Shown here: in pieces, positions 40,849-53,072 of the stretch
Layout: each line of letters opens with the position of its first letter
Position numbering within the stretch: position 1 is the first letter of the stretch
Program-made: the position numbers and the translations under genes
Assembly (NCBI GenBank): GCA_028023455.1
Contig: JAQFVV010000073.1
Location: 1-64,000 of the forward strand
Direction of reading: 5' to 3'
Length of the DNA: 64,000 nt
Source of the DNA: Epiperipatus broadwayi
Taxonomy: Eukaryota; Onychophora; Udeonychophora; Euonychophora; Peripatidae
The notes under the pieces: model-generated
The model's input: only the letters and a program-made list of their open reading frames with translations
Databases searched by the model: none
Told to the model about the DNA's origin: nothing

Positions 40849-43096
40849 ATATCATCATCAACCATTATCAATCCACTGCAGGATGAAGGTCTCTCCAAGT
40901 TCAATCCATCTTCTCTTATCTTTAGCTTCTCTTCTCCACATCACCCCTGCACACTTTCTTATTTCATCCATCAATCTCACATGTGATTTCTTTCTGGGTA
41001 TTTTACAATCTCTTGGAATCCAGTTTAAGATTTTAGTTGTCCATCTATTATCATCTCTTCTAGCAATATGTCCAACCCAACTCCACTTCAGTCTTTTAAT
41101 TTTTTTCAATGGGGTCAATAACACCTGTTTGTTTTCTTACCCATATATTGCATTTTCAATCTCTTCTTGTTACTCCCAACATGCATCTCTTCATACTTCT
41201 TTGAGTTGTCTGAAGTCTCTATATTGCTCTTCTATTAAGTGTCCAAGTCTCAGATCCACAAGTAAGAAATGGTAAACTTATTAAAAAATGTCCTTTTCAA
41301 ACACATAGGCATATTTCCTTTTAGTATCAAGTTATTTCTACCAAAAGAACTCCAACTAAGTTTAATTCTATGATGAATTTCATCCATTATGTTTTCATCT
41401 GTATTAATAATCTGACCAAGGTATTTGTAAATGTTAACTTCTTCTAACTCATCATAATCAATCTTTATTTTCATATTTTGAGCAAATGGATTAAACATTA
41501 CTTTAGTCTTTTTAAATTTATCTTTAGTCCTACTTTCCTACTTTTATCTGATAACACCTGCAACATCTCCTGCAGGTGTAAAGTATTATTTGCAAAAACA
41601 ACTACATCATCTGAAAAATCTAAATGATTTAAATAATCTCCATTTACTTTCCCTCTTTTAGTTTCCCATTTCAATCCACAAAATACTTCTTGCAGCACTG
41701 CTGTAAAAGGTTTTGGAAATATGGAGTCACCCTGTCTTACACCCTTCTCAATATTGACTTTTTTAGTATCATTATGTAATCTAATTGTTGCTGTTGCATT
41801 TTTATAAATATTTTTCAAAATATGACAATATCCTGGATCTATACCTTGATGAACCAATGCTTTAATCACTGAAGAAATGTTTATAGAATCAAATGCCTTT
41901 TCATAATCTACAAATCCAAAGCATAATGGCAATTCTTGTTCATTTGTTTTTTCTATAACTTTTATCAATACTGGAATATGATCAACTGTACTAAAACCAC
42001 ATTTAAATCCAGCTTGTTCTCTTGGTTCATGGAAATCCAATGTTCTTTGTAGACAAGTTGTAATTATCTTGGTAAAAATTTTGTATAAAACTGATAAAAG
42101 GCTGATAGGTCTGTAGTTTCTAATATCTTCTTTATCAACTTTTTTAAATATTAATATTAATACTGTATTCTTCCAATCATCTGGTACATCTTTATCATTT
42201 AACATTTGGTATATAACTTTGCTAAAAAAAATTCTATTTCTTTACTTGCTTCTTTTAATATATCAATTATAATTCCATCATTAACTGGAGACTTTCCTTT
42301 CTTCATACATTTAATTGTATGTTTCACTTCTTCATTTAAAATTCTGGGCAATTTGGAAGATGTAATAGATATAGGAGGTACTTGTTCTTTATTACTATAT
42401 AATTATTGATAGAAGTCTTCTATCCATTTCATGATATCATCTCTCTTTTAAATAATAATTCCATTTTTTTTCTTATTGCAGATATAAATTTCCTACCAAT
42501 ACCAAAATGTTGTTTTACACTCTTGAGACTTTTATTCTTTTCTGCAGAATTCTTTGCTAGTTCATAGTTATACTTTCTTATATCATATTAAACTCTTTTC
42601 CGCACAATTTTACAAAATTTGAGATATTCTATCCTTTTTAATGCATCATTTTTGTATATCTTCATATTTCTTCTTTTTTCATAAATTCTCTAGTCTCAAT
42701 AAAAATTTTATTGGTCAATTGCTGCTTTTTTCTACGAGCTATCTTTGTTGCAGTTTTTAAAAATGTATCAGTTATTTTCATATTAATTTCATTTCAAATC
42801 TGAATCACGTTCAAAATCTACCAATAGTTGAAATGAATTTGTAAGTTCTAATTTAAAGTCATTAGAATGTTTCTGAAGATTTGGAATATCAACTGTAAAT
42901 ATTGTTTTTCTTAATAATTTTTGTCTTTCTAGTTTTGTATTAACACCTATCTTACATCTTACCAATCGATGATCACTTCTTGTGTTAAATTTATTAAGAA
43001 CATTACAATCTTGAATGTTGTATTTTCTGTTAGTCAAAATATAATCCAATTCTGCTGTTCCTTCATTTGGATGCTTCCATGTTCATTTCCTTTTAA
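40849..43096 (-). mobile_element. RTE-type LINE, longest copy (copy 3)
   Basis: The 3' end lies at 40849 with a TGATGATGAT-type tail in minus orientation. The element extends upstream into the C-terminal endonuclease domain and is truncated near 43096 against a relative of the 405-bp repeat. It is the only copy here with recognisable endonuclease sequence. Degeneration is moderate: several frameshifts and a Trp-to-stop change, but long open stretches remain. Confidence 0.9.
40858..43090 (-). pseudogene. RTE-type endonuclease/reverse transcriptase, broken
   Basis: In order on the minus strand: the endonuclease end (TWKHPNEGTAELDYILT, with a stop replacing the Trp of the expected W-T-W, then TRSDHRLVRCK with the SDH motif of APE-type nucleases); a broken linker (42206-42789); the RT in a 235-residue open stretch at 41498-42205 with NYRPISLLSVLYKIF, GFVDYEKAFDSI (motif A), GVRQGDSIFPKPF (motif B) and DFSDDVVVF (motif C, Ser for the usual Ala); a frame change; a middle block at 41250-41498 (DYDELEEVNIYKYLGQ); and the C-terminus at 40858-41124 (KWSWVGHIARRDDNRW, MDEIRKCAGVMW, LQWIDNG). 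Confidence 0.88.
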
Positions 43097-43102
43097 CCTT
43101 TT

Positions 43103-43398
43103 CAGACCCATATAGCTATCTAGTTTGTTAAGCTGGATTTGAAGATATTACTTGTCTGAGAAATTTTATGCTTTCAAACTGATAGAAACATGTTTGATAA
43201 ATGCTGATTTTAGAGTTAGTATTTAGATCTTGTTTCTAGTCTTTCAACCCTTCACTGATGTGAGCCAACTAGCTTGAAACCATAGTCTGGAGGTGGGAGA
43301 TAACGAAAGATATATTGAATTCTATCTCTCTTGCCATTTATGTAAACAAAGCTTGTTAGGAGCTATTGGTAAAGCTCCATCTAGTGATCATATATATA
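43103..43398 (-). repeat. Diverged solitary relative of the 405-bp repeat
   Basis: In the same orientation as the inverted unit at 32035-32448, this block shares in order CAGACCCATATAGCTATCT, GTTTGAAGA-TATTAC, GTGTTTAGATCTAG-like, TTTCACTGATG, TAGCTTGAAA, TTTATGTAAACAAA and a terminal CCATCT. I estimate roughly two-thirds identity by eye. It ends at a TA tract, like the array. Confidence 0.7.
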
Positions 43399-43807
43399 TA
43401 TATTGAAACAGAAACTCTGTTCCACGTATATATTCAAAAGATCCCCCCCTGCCCGATTAAAAAGACTCGCATGATTTGTTCTTAAAAAAGAAAAAAAGAA
43501 AACAAATACATTTAAATCTGCAATTAAAAAAGAAAAAGTATAAATCTTTCTTTATTAAGATTCATCAATCTAAGAAAGAAAATCATTATTTTCTATAACT
43601 GAGAAAAAAAAGATAAACCTTCATTATTGATTTTATAATTTTAAATTATGATATAAATAAAAGCTGGCATTTATTAAAATATTACATTTTTAAATTTTGA
43701 AATGATGTTATCATACAAAGTATAATATTCGCTTGAGGCAAAGTTATCAAATTGGAAAACATGGCTTAAGCTTTATGATTCCTTATCTGTCCCACTAAAA
43801 GTAGTGG
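43399..43807. other. AT-rich noncoding sequence
   Basis: A small C-rich patch occurs near 43442 (GATCCCCCCCTGCCCG). No gene recognised. Confidence 0.45.
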
Positions 43808-43931
43808 CCAATCCTTAAGAAGAGAAAAGCACTTGGGCTTAAATGAAAGCTGTATAACAAATCAGATATAGTGGGAGTTCTGTTGAATCAATCCAGATAT
43901 CAGGGTATAAATAGTTGAGTTTGAAGTTCAG
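43808..43931 (+). promoter_or_regulatory. Candidate pol II promoter (CCAAT, TATA, initiator)
   Basis: CCAAT lies at 43808-43812, a strong TATA box TATAAATAG at 43906-43914 and an initiator-like TTCAGAG with A at 43930. Spacing is close to that of animal core promoters, with the TATA start 24 bases before the presumed +1, slightly short. It could equally be the promoter of an unrecognised transposon. TATA matches are common in AT-rich DNA, so the combination is the only support. Confidence 0.3.
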
Positions 43932-44306
43932 AGCAGATATTAAAGAGATTTTTTAAAAACGATTTTAAGAGCAGTTAAAGAAGTAAGAAAAGTGAAGAAT
44001 TAAAAAGTTAAATTTTTTATCTAAGTGTTACTTAACTGTTTAGTTGACAGCTGATTTTCATCACCTTGGAATATAACATTTACAGCCACTGTTGATGATG
44101 AAAAAAGAAAATTTTAATAAGGAAATCATAAAAATGGAAGGCTAATTGGTAACAGCTTCCTCTCTTCATCCAAAGCCATGGTTCTCCAAGACTTGCCTGG
44201 GTGAACATCATGAAAAGTAAATAATGCCATTCAGCTTAAATACAACAACCCCTTTTTGATTGCAGTACCATCCTGAAGTGAAGGAACAAACTGGATAAAA
44301 TGAAGG
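43930..44306 (+). other. Candidate first exon ending in ATG-AAG and a splice donor
   Basis: Downstream of the candidate promoter the sequence is less AT-rich and ends with ATGAAG (44301-44306) followed by GTAAC, a plausible 5' splice site. Many secreted-protein genes place a Met-Lys start just before the first intron, but no downstream coding exon was recognised in the window, and several earlier ATGs are present. Speculative. Confidence 0.15.
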
Positions 44307-44339
44307 TAACAATTTCGTAAAATATTCAATACTTATGTG

Positions 44340-44577
44340 TGTTTATAAAAGATAAAACAAAATGTATTTCTTAAAAAAAATTATGAATAAATGTAGCTAT
44401 GTGAAAATACGGTTTATTAGTGATAAATTATAAATACTAAAAATATCTATAATCAAAAGGCATTTTATTTAATATTTATATATGTTTATAAAAGACAAAA
44501 CAAAATGTCTTTCTTAAAGAAAATTATGAATAAATGTAGCTATGTGAAAATATGTTTTATTAGTGATAAATGATAAA
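44340..44577 (+). repeat. 142-bp period tandem duplication
   Basis: Units begin GTTTATAAAAGA at 44342 and 44484 and share AAAACAAAATGT, AATTATGAATAAATGTAGC, TATGTGAAAATA and TTATTAGTGATAAAT. They merge directly into the 163-bp array. Confidence 0.8.
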
Positions 44578-45360
44578 TGAAACTGCTGATCAACTTATAT
44601 GTAGAAACATACATCTGTGGCAGACCAAACAACAATATTTATGCTATATATTAGAATAACTAAATAAAAATTACAAATGCTTATATGCATATTGATTGTA
44701 TATGAATATTACATATAACTATAACTGGCTAAATTATAAATGAAACTGCTGATCAACTTATATGTAGAAACATATGTCTGTGGCAGGCCAAATAACAATA
44801 TTTATGCTATTATTAAAATAACTAAATAATGAATTACAAATGCTCACATGCATATTCATTGTATATGAATATTACATATAATTATAACTGGCTAAATTAT
44901 AAATGAAACTGCTGATCAACTTATATCTAGAAACATACATCTGTGGCAGACCAAACAACAATATTTATGCTATATATTAGAATAACTAAATAAAAATTAC
45001 AAATGCTTACATGCATATTGATTGTATATGAATATTACATATAATTATAACCGGCTAAATTATAAATGAAACTGCTGATCAACTTATATCTAGAAAAATA
45101 CGTCTGTGGCAGACCAAACAACAATATTTATGCTATATATTAGAATAACTAAATAAAAATTACAAATGCTTACATGCATATTGATTATATATGAATATTA
45201 TATGTAACTATAACTGGCTAAATTATAAATGAAACTGCTGATCAACTTATATGTAGAAACATACGTCTGTGGCAGACCAAACAACAATGTTTATGCTATT
45301 ATTAGAATAACTAAATAATGAATTACAAATGCTCACATGCATATTGATTGTATATAAATA
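44578..45360 (+). repeat. 163-bp minisatellite, nearly five units
   Basis: Units start TGAAACTGCTGATCAACTTA at 44578, 44741, 44904, 45067 and 45230, an exact 163-bp period. Units differ by single substitutions, and small indels compensate so that the period is kept. The last unit is incomplete and hands over to a different repeat at about 45320-45360. Confidence 0.93.
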
Positions 45361-45660
45361 AAATAATGAAACTTATGCACAGAAATGCACTTTTATAATT
45401 GACTGGATTATGAATAATCCACAAACATGGAATTGCTTACATTACCAGTTTACTTACCCATGACAAATTTAAAAATAATGAAGTACTATATGAATTACAA
45501 ATGCTTACATGCATATTGATTGTATATAAATAAAATAATGAAACTTATGCACATAAATGCATTTTTATACTTCACTGGATTATGAATAGTCCACAAACAT
45601 GGAATTGCTCATCTTACCTATTTACCTACCTAAAAGTGATATACAGATATAGAACAAATA
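45320..45660 (+). repeat. 172-bp period tandem duplication
   Basis: Units at 45320 and 45492 begin GAATTACAAATGCT and share ATGCATATTGATTGTATATA, AATAATGAAACTTATGCACA, TGGATTATGAATA and CACAAACATGGAATTGCT. The first 40 bases are common with the 163-bp unit, so the two arrays are chimeric. Confidence 0.88.
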
Positions 45661-45905
45661 GTTAAAAAATATTAATGCAGTATTGATAGATGTCTACTTG
45701 ATAAAAGACCCTTTGAATTCTTTACCCAAGATAAATTAAAATGAGCCTTCATTTGAAATGAAGGATGAACTTTATTAGAAGGACTTGCAAATGAACTATT
45801 GATCAATAAAATGCTTCTAACCTTTTCATAAACGAACTGAAAGTGAATCATCACATGGATATGAAGGAACTTTATTAGAAGGACTTGCAAATTAATTGTT
45901 GTTAA
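45661..45905 (+). repeat. Short 101-bp period duplication
   Basis: GAACTTTATTAGAAGGACTT followed by GCAAAT occurs at about 45767 and again 101 bp later, with looser similarity around it. Confidence 0.6.
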
Positions 45906-46004
45906 ATAAAATTGTTGTTACTTAAAATTAATTTTAGTTATCCAGTTGTTCAGTTCTATTTTTTTTTGCATCACTTATCATTCATTGCATTTGTTCATGA
46001 GAAT

Positions 46005-46279
46005 CTCATGCCTCCTGAGCTATATCTGGCATAACTAGACCTAGGTATGTCAGGTTGTAGTGAGATGAAACTCTAGTCCACCATTTGGGGAAACCAAACA
46101 CAGAAATTTGTAGATGCTTCCAGTCTCTATGATGCTACATTCTATGATGAGCAGGAAATATTGTCGTAGGGGGGATAACATCTGCATTGGGAAATGCCAA
46201 TCGATAGTTCCTTCCTGCAACATGCTCATCAGGAAATCATTACAACCAAGGTAATAAAGGGGTTGTATGGGGTCCGGTT

Positions 46280-46282
<3 letters not shown>
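46005..46282 (-). repeat. GC-richer block, probable dispersed repeat end
   Basis: This block stands out from the AT-rich background and stops sharply at a TA microsatellite. Read on the minus strand it starts TGTAACCGGACCCC and includes two CTGATGAGCATG/CTGCTCATCATAG-like segments that can pair. The TG start resembles an LTR or other element end. I have a general impression of having seen such blocks in octopus sequence, but nothing within the window proves it is repeated. Confidence 0.35.

Positions 46283-46363
<81 letters not shown>
46283..46363. repeat. (TA)n microsatellite
   Basis: A pure TA run of about 80 bp. Confidence 0.95.
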
Positions 46364-46365
<2 letters not shown>

Positions 46366-49300
46366 TGATTTGCAAGTTTATTCTGAATTATGATTATCGT
46401 TATCTTTCTTTCGTAATTTCAATAATTTGGTTTTACTTTTTTGATTTTTTTTAAATATCAAATTATATTCATTCCCAATGTGTTCATTCATCATTAAGGT
46501 ATTTTCACTGATAGGATTTAAATATCTCATGGCTTGAGCTAGTAGTTGGTTAGACTGGGACAGGTGGGTTTCTGATGGTTGTAAGTGGATGTGAAAGGAT
46601 TGTCTGAAAACATTTAAAGAAATTTTTAAAAATATATGAATAATGCTTGATATATCACTATTAATATTCAATTAAAATAACTTAGAAGCAATTAAAATCA
46701 TATTTACTTTGACAATGACCAATAGGTGATAATGAAAAGATATACTTTTTATATAAATCTTTTCAATGTGATGTGTAACTGAAACTATTGTATTCTTTTT
46801 TTTTTGTTTTTACATCTAAACCCATATCTATAATAAAGTAGAATTTTAAATACTTATAACTTACCATAAAAAGACATTAACATAAATAAACATATGAACA
46901 CTACTATATAATACTTTTGCTATCAACACAACCACTCAATTGAGCTAAGCTGCATAGCTTTCATGAAACAGTAATGTGCAGATGCACAACATTGAAATTT
47001 ATATGTATTGAAAAGATGTGCAAGTTTGAAATGTAATAATTATAAATTGCACGTTTTCAAATTTTTGGAAGATGCTTTAACCTCTAATCTTCCTCCTTTT
47101 GTGTACATCACTGGAGCTGAATACAGTAATAAGTGTCAATAATAACAATCTGTGGGGTATAAATTGGTCAGAAATGAACCACTAGGAAAGTCTAATCTAT
47201 TCTAAACCTTAACTGAAGGAGCAATGTTGCATTGATTTCATTAAGGGAAGAGAAACCACTAGTTAAAACAGTTTTCTAATGTAGTTTGGATTACCATGCC
47301 TTGATGATGTTTAAAAGTATTTTTCAATAGTAAGAATGAAATTAGCCAGCAAAAGACTATTGACTGTGTGTTTAGAAAAGCAACAATCACACCAATAAAA
47401 ACACATGCAGTGCTGCAATTGAATCCAAAGACTAATACTGAATTTTGTTAAAATCAGTCATTATCTGCTTTAATCATGTTGTGAGGAAAGAAGTGGACTG
47501 TGCTGTAAGACTTACCAATACTTACTGTATACCCTATTTAATGTCACCAGTGCACAAGAAGAACATTTGCCATCTTGTGAACTAATCAAGACTTATTCAT
47601 AAATAGGGTAAAGTAATGATATCTGTAAAAAAACTATGGTTTTGAACTGTTCAAATTTTATGCTTGTTTAGATCTTATCAATATAATTATTATAAGGCTT
47701 TAAGTTTAAACTATTTCTAATAATTATTATCTTTTATAATTTTTACTAATTTGTATTATATTTAGTAATAATTGTAAATACCTAAGCAAGACGTTTATAT
47801 ATATCTATTGTCATTATATTGTTAACATATTTTTATTATTAATCAATTTAGTTTGTGTTTGCTTGTGCAACTCACTCCACACATTATATATACTCTTAAC
47901 ATGCATTATGCTATTAATATACACAGTCCTAAGAAATTATGCACTTAATTGAGAAAAACATACAGGGGTAATGGTAACAATTTATAAATAGTGATAATCA
48001 GGTGTTAATACGTTTTCTAAAAGTAAACTTTCTATTTAAAAGGTTTGGCATTTTAAAGTTTCACTTTTTTAAATTTATTAAAACTAAAAAAAAACAAATT
48101 AAAATAGTTTTGGAGTAATTGTAATTAGTTTAAATATCAGTGATATGTTATATGTCATTAATCATCGTCATCACAGATGCTTCATTAATCTTATTATATA
48201 TATATATATATATTTGAATTAATTTTTATTTGAATGTATATTAACCATTTTATAAATATTTGTTTTTGCTCACTTAGAGTTTTATTATATTTGGAATAGT
48301 CAAACAATTTTATTATATATATATATAAATGTAACATACTGTACCTTTACCATTGCTAGATCTAATATGAATGACACTATAACAGAATATATAATTTAAT
48401 ATTTAAGTCTTATTTAAGTCTAAACTACTATAATTTCAATAATTATGAGTAGGTTGCTAATGCACTAAAAGTATCCTAGACTTACTAAAATAAATATTAA
48501 ATTATATATTCTTTTATATATAGAAGAAAGTGAAAGACTTGATCATGACTACTACTTTCTAAAAAATAACTGAAACAGATCCAAGGACACACACACAATA
48601 TATATATATATAATATAAAAATAAATGTCCGTTAATTAAAACAAAATTGTAACCGTTATTATTATTATTTTTATTGTAATTACAATATATATATAATATC
48701 AAAAACTAAAAACTAAACTAGTCAATAAATATAAGCAACTTACATCAAATTCAGGATTTAAAAAAATTGCCAATGTTGTTTTTGGTTAGTATTCCTTTGT
48801 GCTTGAGAAGAATAGCTCAGCAGTGAATCAAATGATTGTGAAATTCTGATTTTTAAATTTTGCCTAGTTTTTTTTTTTAATTCTGAATTTAGTGTAATTT
48901 GTTTATATATATTTAAAGATTTTGAACTCTCTCTAGTATATCTTAGCAAAGAAACAGTAGAATATAATACTATAGCTACCAAGTTAGTCTAATACTGAGA
49001 TCCGGGCGCTTATCGTTTAATTAAAAATAGAAAAATACCCATTTATTGACCAATTATTGAATGGTTGAATAGGCTGGCTATAAGGCATCTTTCGAAATAA
49101 ATAAATAAATTGCTTGACATGTACAAAATTTATATATATTACTGATATTTAAATTTGAGACTTAATATTTTATAAAATAAATAAATTAATAAAAATATTA
49201 TTTATAAGGGAACTATTTTTAAATATTCAAAATGGAAACTAAAATTAGCTCTAAATTAATATCTATTTGTAGTTTACTTTACCAGATTTTATTAAAGAAT

Positions 49301-51519
49301 ATCATTCTAGTTGAAATAAAAATCTTTTTTTTTCCTACAAAGACTGTAATTTCTTAAAATATCTTCAATTTGATAGAATTAAAAATATTCTTTTCACTTT
49401 TAAATGCTATTACAGAAAAAAAAAAAATCAATACATTATAAATGATTTTACTTAAAGTTTAACTAAACAAGGAAAAACAACTAGCTAATTATGTGTGTTT
49501 GAAATAAATATGAACTAAAAATATATATGTAATGGTTCGTTCCATGACAGTATAATGATTTATTGAATATATCAGTAATGATCTCAATGCTGAATTACTT
49601 TACTTATTACAATCTCTCTCTATATATATAATAAATTTGCTTCATCAAACCACGTACAAGCTTGTAAATTAATAAATGGCTAATTATACATATCAATGCT
49701 TAGAAAAAAAAACAATAGCTACTTTATTATTGCGAAAAATTTCATGGTAAAACTTACTATCATGTGACTCTGGATATTAACACCAAACTCCCCCATGCGT
49801 TGATATGATGACATTTAATATTTAAATTAGAAATAAACGATTCTAAATGTCACTGTATTGATTTATGGAAAGATTAACGTCAGTCTTCAAGGTCAACTGA
49901 TGATGACCCTGTTCAGATATAGAATAATATATAGTTACAAGATTGAAATAAATGGTTGGCTATTTATTAATTTACATGTTTGTGTGTGATTTGATTAATC
50001 ACATTTTTTTTTTTTACATATTTTGAGTGTGTTTTTGACATATGTCTTAGATGTATTATTTATATGTGAGTGTTTGTTCAATAATTATGGATATATCACA
50101 ATGGTCAAGTCATCATCAGGTAAAGGCTTGATCCATGAATTACAAATATAACGTAAATAATCTATAACAAAATAGTAAGTGAAACACATTTAGGTGATTC
50201 ACTACTTTGCACTATTACTCTAATTCCAGAGAAAATCAAATAGATGTCCATACAATATAGATGTCATTTTTCTTTTATTGCATCTTTATTTATATGAATT
50301 TAAAAAGAATGGGGAAGTATGGAGGTTGTTTAATATAGATGTCATATTTTTATTTTTAGTCTGCTATTGACTAGTTGTCATGTGACAATTCCATCTCCAT
50401 ATCAGGATTACTTTTAAAATAATAAACTATACAAAACAAATTGAGAATATACAATTTTTCAGTATGTTAGTATTGAATAAGCACATAAAAATCTAAAATA
50501 GGACATTTACTTTTGATGTAGCAGCATCTTCAATGTTAATAATTTTACCTATTTCTTTATTATCCTTAATAAATCTAACTTTCATTTGATTCATCTTTTA
50601 CAATCCTGTTCATGAAAGTGTGTGTGTGTTGACAGAATATTAATGTTTATTTATTTTAATGACTCTATGCCAAAATATATTAACATAATGTCATTAACAT
50701 GATCACATTAAATACTTCATTCCAAATCTGAGGCTAGTATGAAGACTTTTATATTATGTACCAACAATAACATTTTATGTTATCTCAGCAAATAATGTAC
50801 TAGAATGATTATAATGCACCAACAATTAGATCCACAATGGTATAGATAAATCTATACATGGACACTTCCTATTTTATATCAAATCATACATGTCCAAGTA
50901 AATATTTCATCCCAGACATATAATCAATTCAGAAGCCTTTTACTTAAAACTACTGATGTATCTTTATTAATACTCTAAACATTATTCACATATGTTATAC
51001 CCAACTTTAACAATTTGGCTCAGAACAGCATGTCAGTCAAACGTAATAGCTGATTGGTTGAATTTTTTTTTTTTTAAATTACATAAAAACTATAAGCATG
51101 ATGTCAATAGAAATATGGGCTTTAGATCCATTGTAAAAATATCTTTTGAATACCATCATTTCAATTGAAATTGGAAGAAATTTGAATTTTTATGAATTTT
51201 TTTTTAAACAGGTGGATTTAATTTTTTTTATTTTGGTCAATTTTCTAATTTACACAAAGTGATAAAGGCAGAAAATTGTAAACAGCCTGATTATATAGTG
51301 AAAATGGATTAAAAATATGCAGGTCATTCACATATTGCAGAATATATAACATAAGTATATTTTTTAATTTTTTTAAATTGATTAATATAATTTATTTGTA
51401 TAATTTATTAATTGGCATTTATATTGGTGTACGTGTGTGTGTAATACATATATTATAAATAATATAATATTAAAATCATTTATGCTCTTTATTACACGGT
51501 ATATAAATTATTATTCATA
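46364..51519. other. AT-rich noncoding sequence
   Basis: About 5 kb without a recognisable gene. The interval 46990-47600 is less AT-rich and has a TATA-like GGTATAAATTGG near 47157, but no coding frame follows. Short TA and ATT runs occur near 48195, 48600 and 48660. Confidence 0.45.
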
Positions 51520-51680
51520 TGTACAGTAATTTTGTATAACAAGTAATGATTTACATATATAGAGAAGTGAAATGTACATTTTAAAATCTGATAATCAAAT
51601 GTACAAAAAGATTGTATATCAAGTAATGATTTACATATGTAAATTTTAAAAACATAATCAAATGTACAGAAAAGTTGAAG
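51520..51680 (+). repeat. 81-bp tandem duplication
   Basis: GTATAACAAGTAATGATTTA at 51533 and GTATATCAAGTAATGATTTA at 51614 head two units that share ACATAT, ATAATCAAATGTACA and flanking sequence. Confidence 0.75.
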
Positions 51681-52983
51681 TTGATAAAGCATTCACAAAA
51701 TTTACTGGGCATAGTACTATGTGAAAATATAAACACTTAAAACCAATAAAAGAGAGATTTCAAATGATGTTTGTGTAGTAGTAGCCACAATGGTTATGCA
51801 TATACCACATGGAATTGTATGCAGACAAAAAATCATTCTGATTCTTGCCTATGCCTTGATACTCATGCTGTGGAGTCTGTAGTTTTGCCACATCTTGCAT
51901 AACATTATTTTCAAGTCTATAGCTAGCAAATGAGCTATATGAAAATAAATTATATCTTTGTGGGATAATAAATATAACAAGATAGTATCACTGGCATGCA
52001 CAAAGAATATAAACAGCATTTATGTACGCAAAAAAAATATAAAATGAAGAGATGGAACTCATTTTATCAGTGATACAGAGAGTATCCTACAATTTCTAGT
52101 TTTAGATAGACAAGAAGCCAATTGCTATGATGACAAATGCAATCTATCTTCTGGAAATGATTTGTTTTGCATCTTTTATTAGGATGAATTTTTTTCTTAT
52201 AAACACCTTTGAAATTTGGTAACTTTTGGGGGTACAAGATAAAAATGAAAAATTCATATGCGATTTGTTTTGGAGATTCTGAAGCTATGGATTGTCTCAG
52301 GTAAGAATTATTATATATGGTGTGAAAGATAATTTTGTGAGGAATACAAAGAAATTATCATTGAAGATGTAATTTAAACTTAGTTAATGGTAAATTAGAA
52401 ATTATGAACAAACAATAAAGTAAAATTATGTTGGATGTTGAAATCTCTTTTTTCCTCATTTTTTAAATGATTATCACTATTTGCTTTAGACTTATTGTTT
52501 TTCTTTGTTTTTCTAGTTTCTACTAATGTAAAGTTTTTTGCTCTAACATTATTAAAGCTGACATTATTGTGAAAATTATGTCTCAGGTCAGATTTATAAA
52601 AAATTCAATATGGTGCCTAAAAACTCAAGCAGTTAAATTATTACTTCAAATATATATCTACAAAATAACTTTTATATTATAATCTTGTTTGACCCAATAT
52701 AATATTATTTTTTATAAACTTAATTCAATAAATTCATTCTTAAAATTAAAAGGTATATGCATGCCACAAATAAAAATATTTCTTAATCATTTAATATTCA
52801 ATCTCATTATTTCTCAACAAAGTATCATTTTATTTATATAAATCTCATAACAATATATTTTATATCAATCTCTGATGTGGTAATGACCTTGAATAAACAT
52901 TTATAAATATCATTCTTGTCTTCATGTATGAATAGAAAATAAAGAATTGGTTATTCTGTCTATGTTCTTAGTGCAAACATTTT

Positions 52984-52987
<4 letters not shown>
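51681..52987. other. AT-rich noncoding sequence
   Basis: No gene or repeat recognised. Confidence 0.5.
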
Positions 52988-53039
<52 letters not shown>

Positions 53040-53072
53040 TAGACATATATATATATATATATATATATATGT
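52988..53072. repeat. (TA)n microsatellite with GTA and GACA interruptions
   Basis: TA runs with two interruptions at about 53020 and 53041. Confidence 0.93.

Noticed and set aside
40796-41275. Plus-strand 159-codon frame that looks like a secreted or membrane protein
   Set aside because: It is the antisense of the RTE C-terminal region; hydrophobicity arises from the complement of Lys/Glu codons.
44578-45360. Regularly spaced 163-bp repeats considered as a CRISPR-like array
   Set aside because: The whole unit repeats, with no unique spacers, and the window is eukaryotic; it is a minisatellite.
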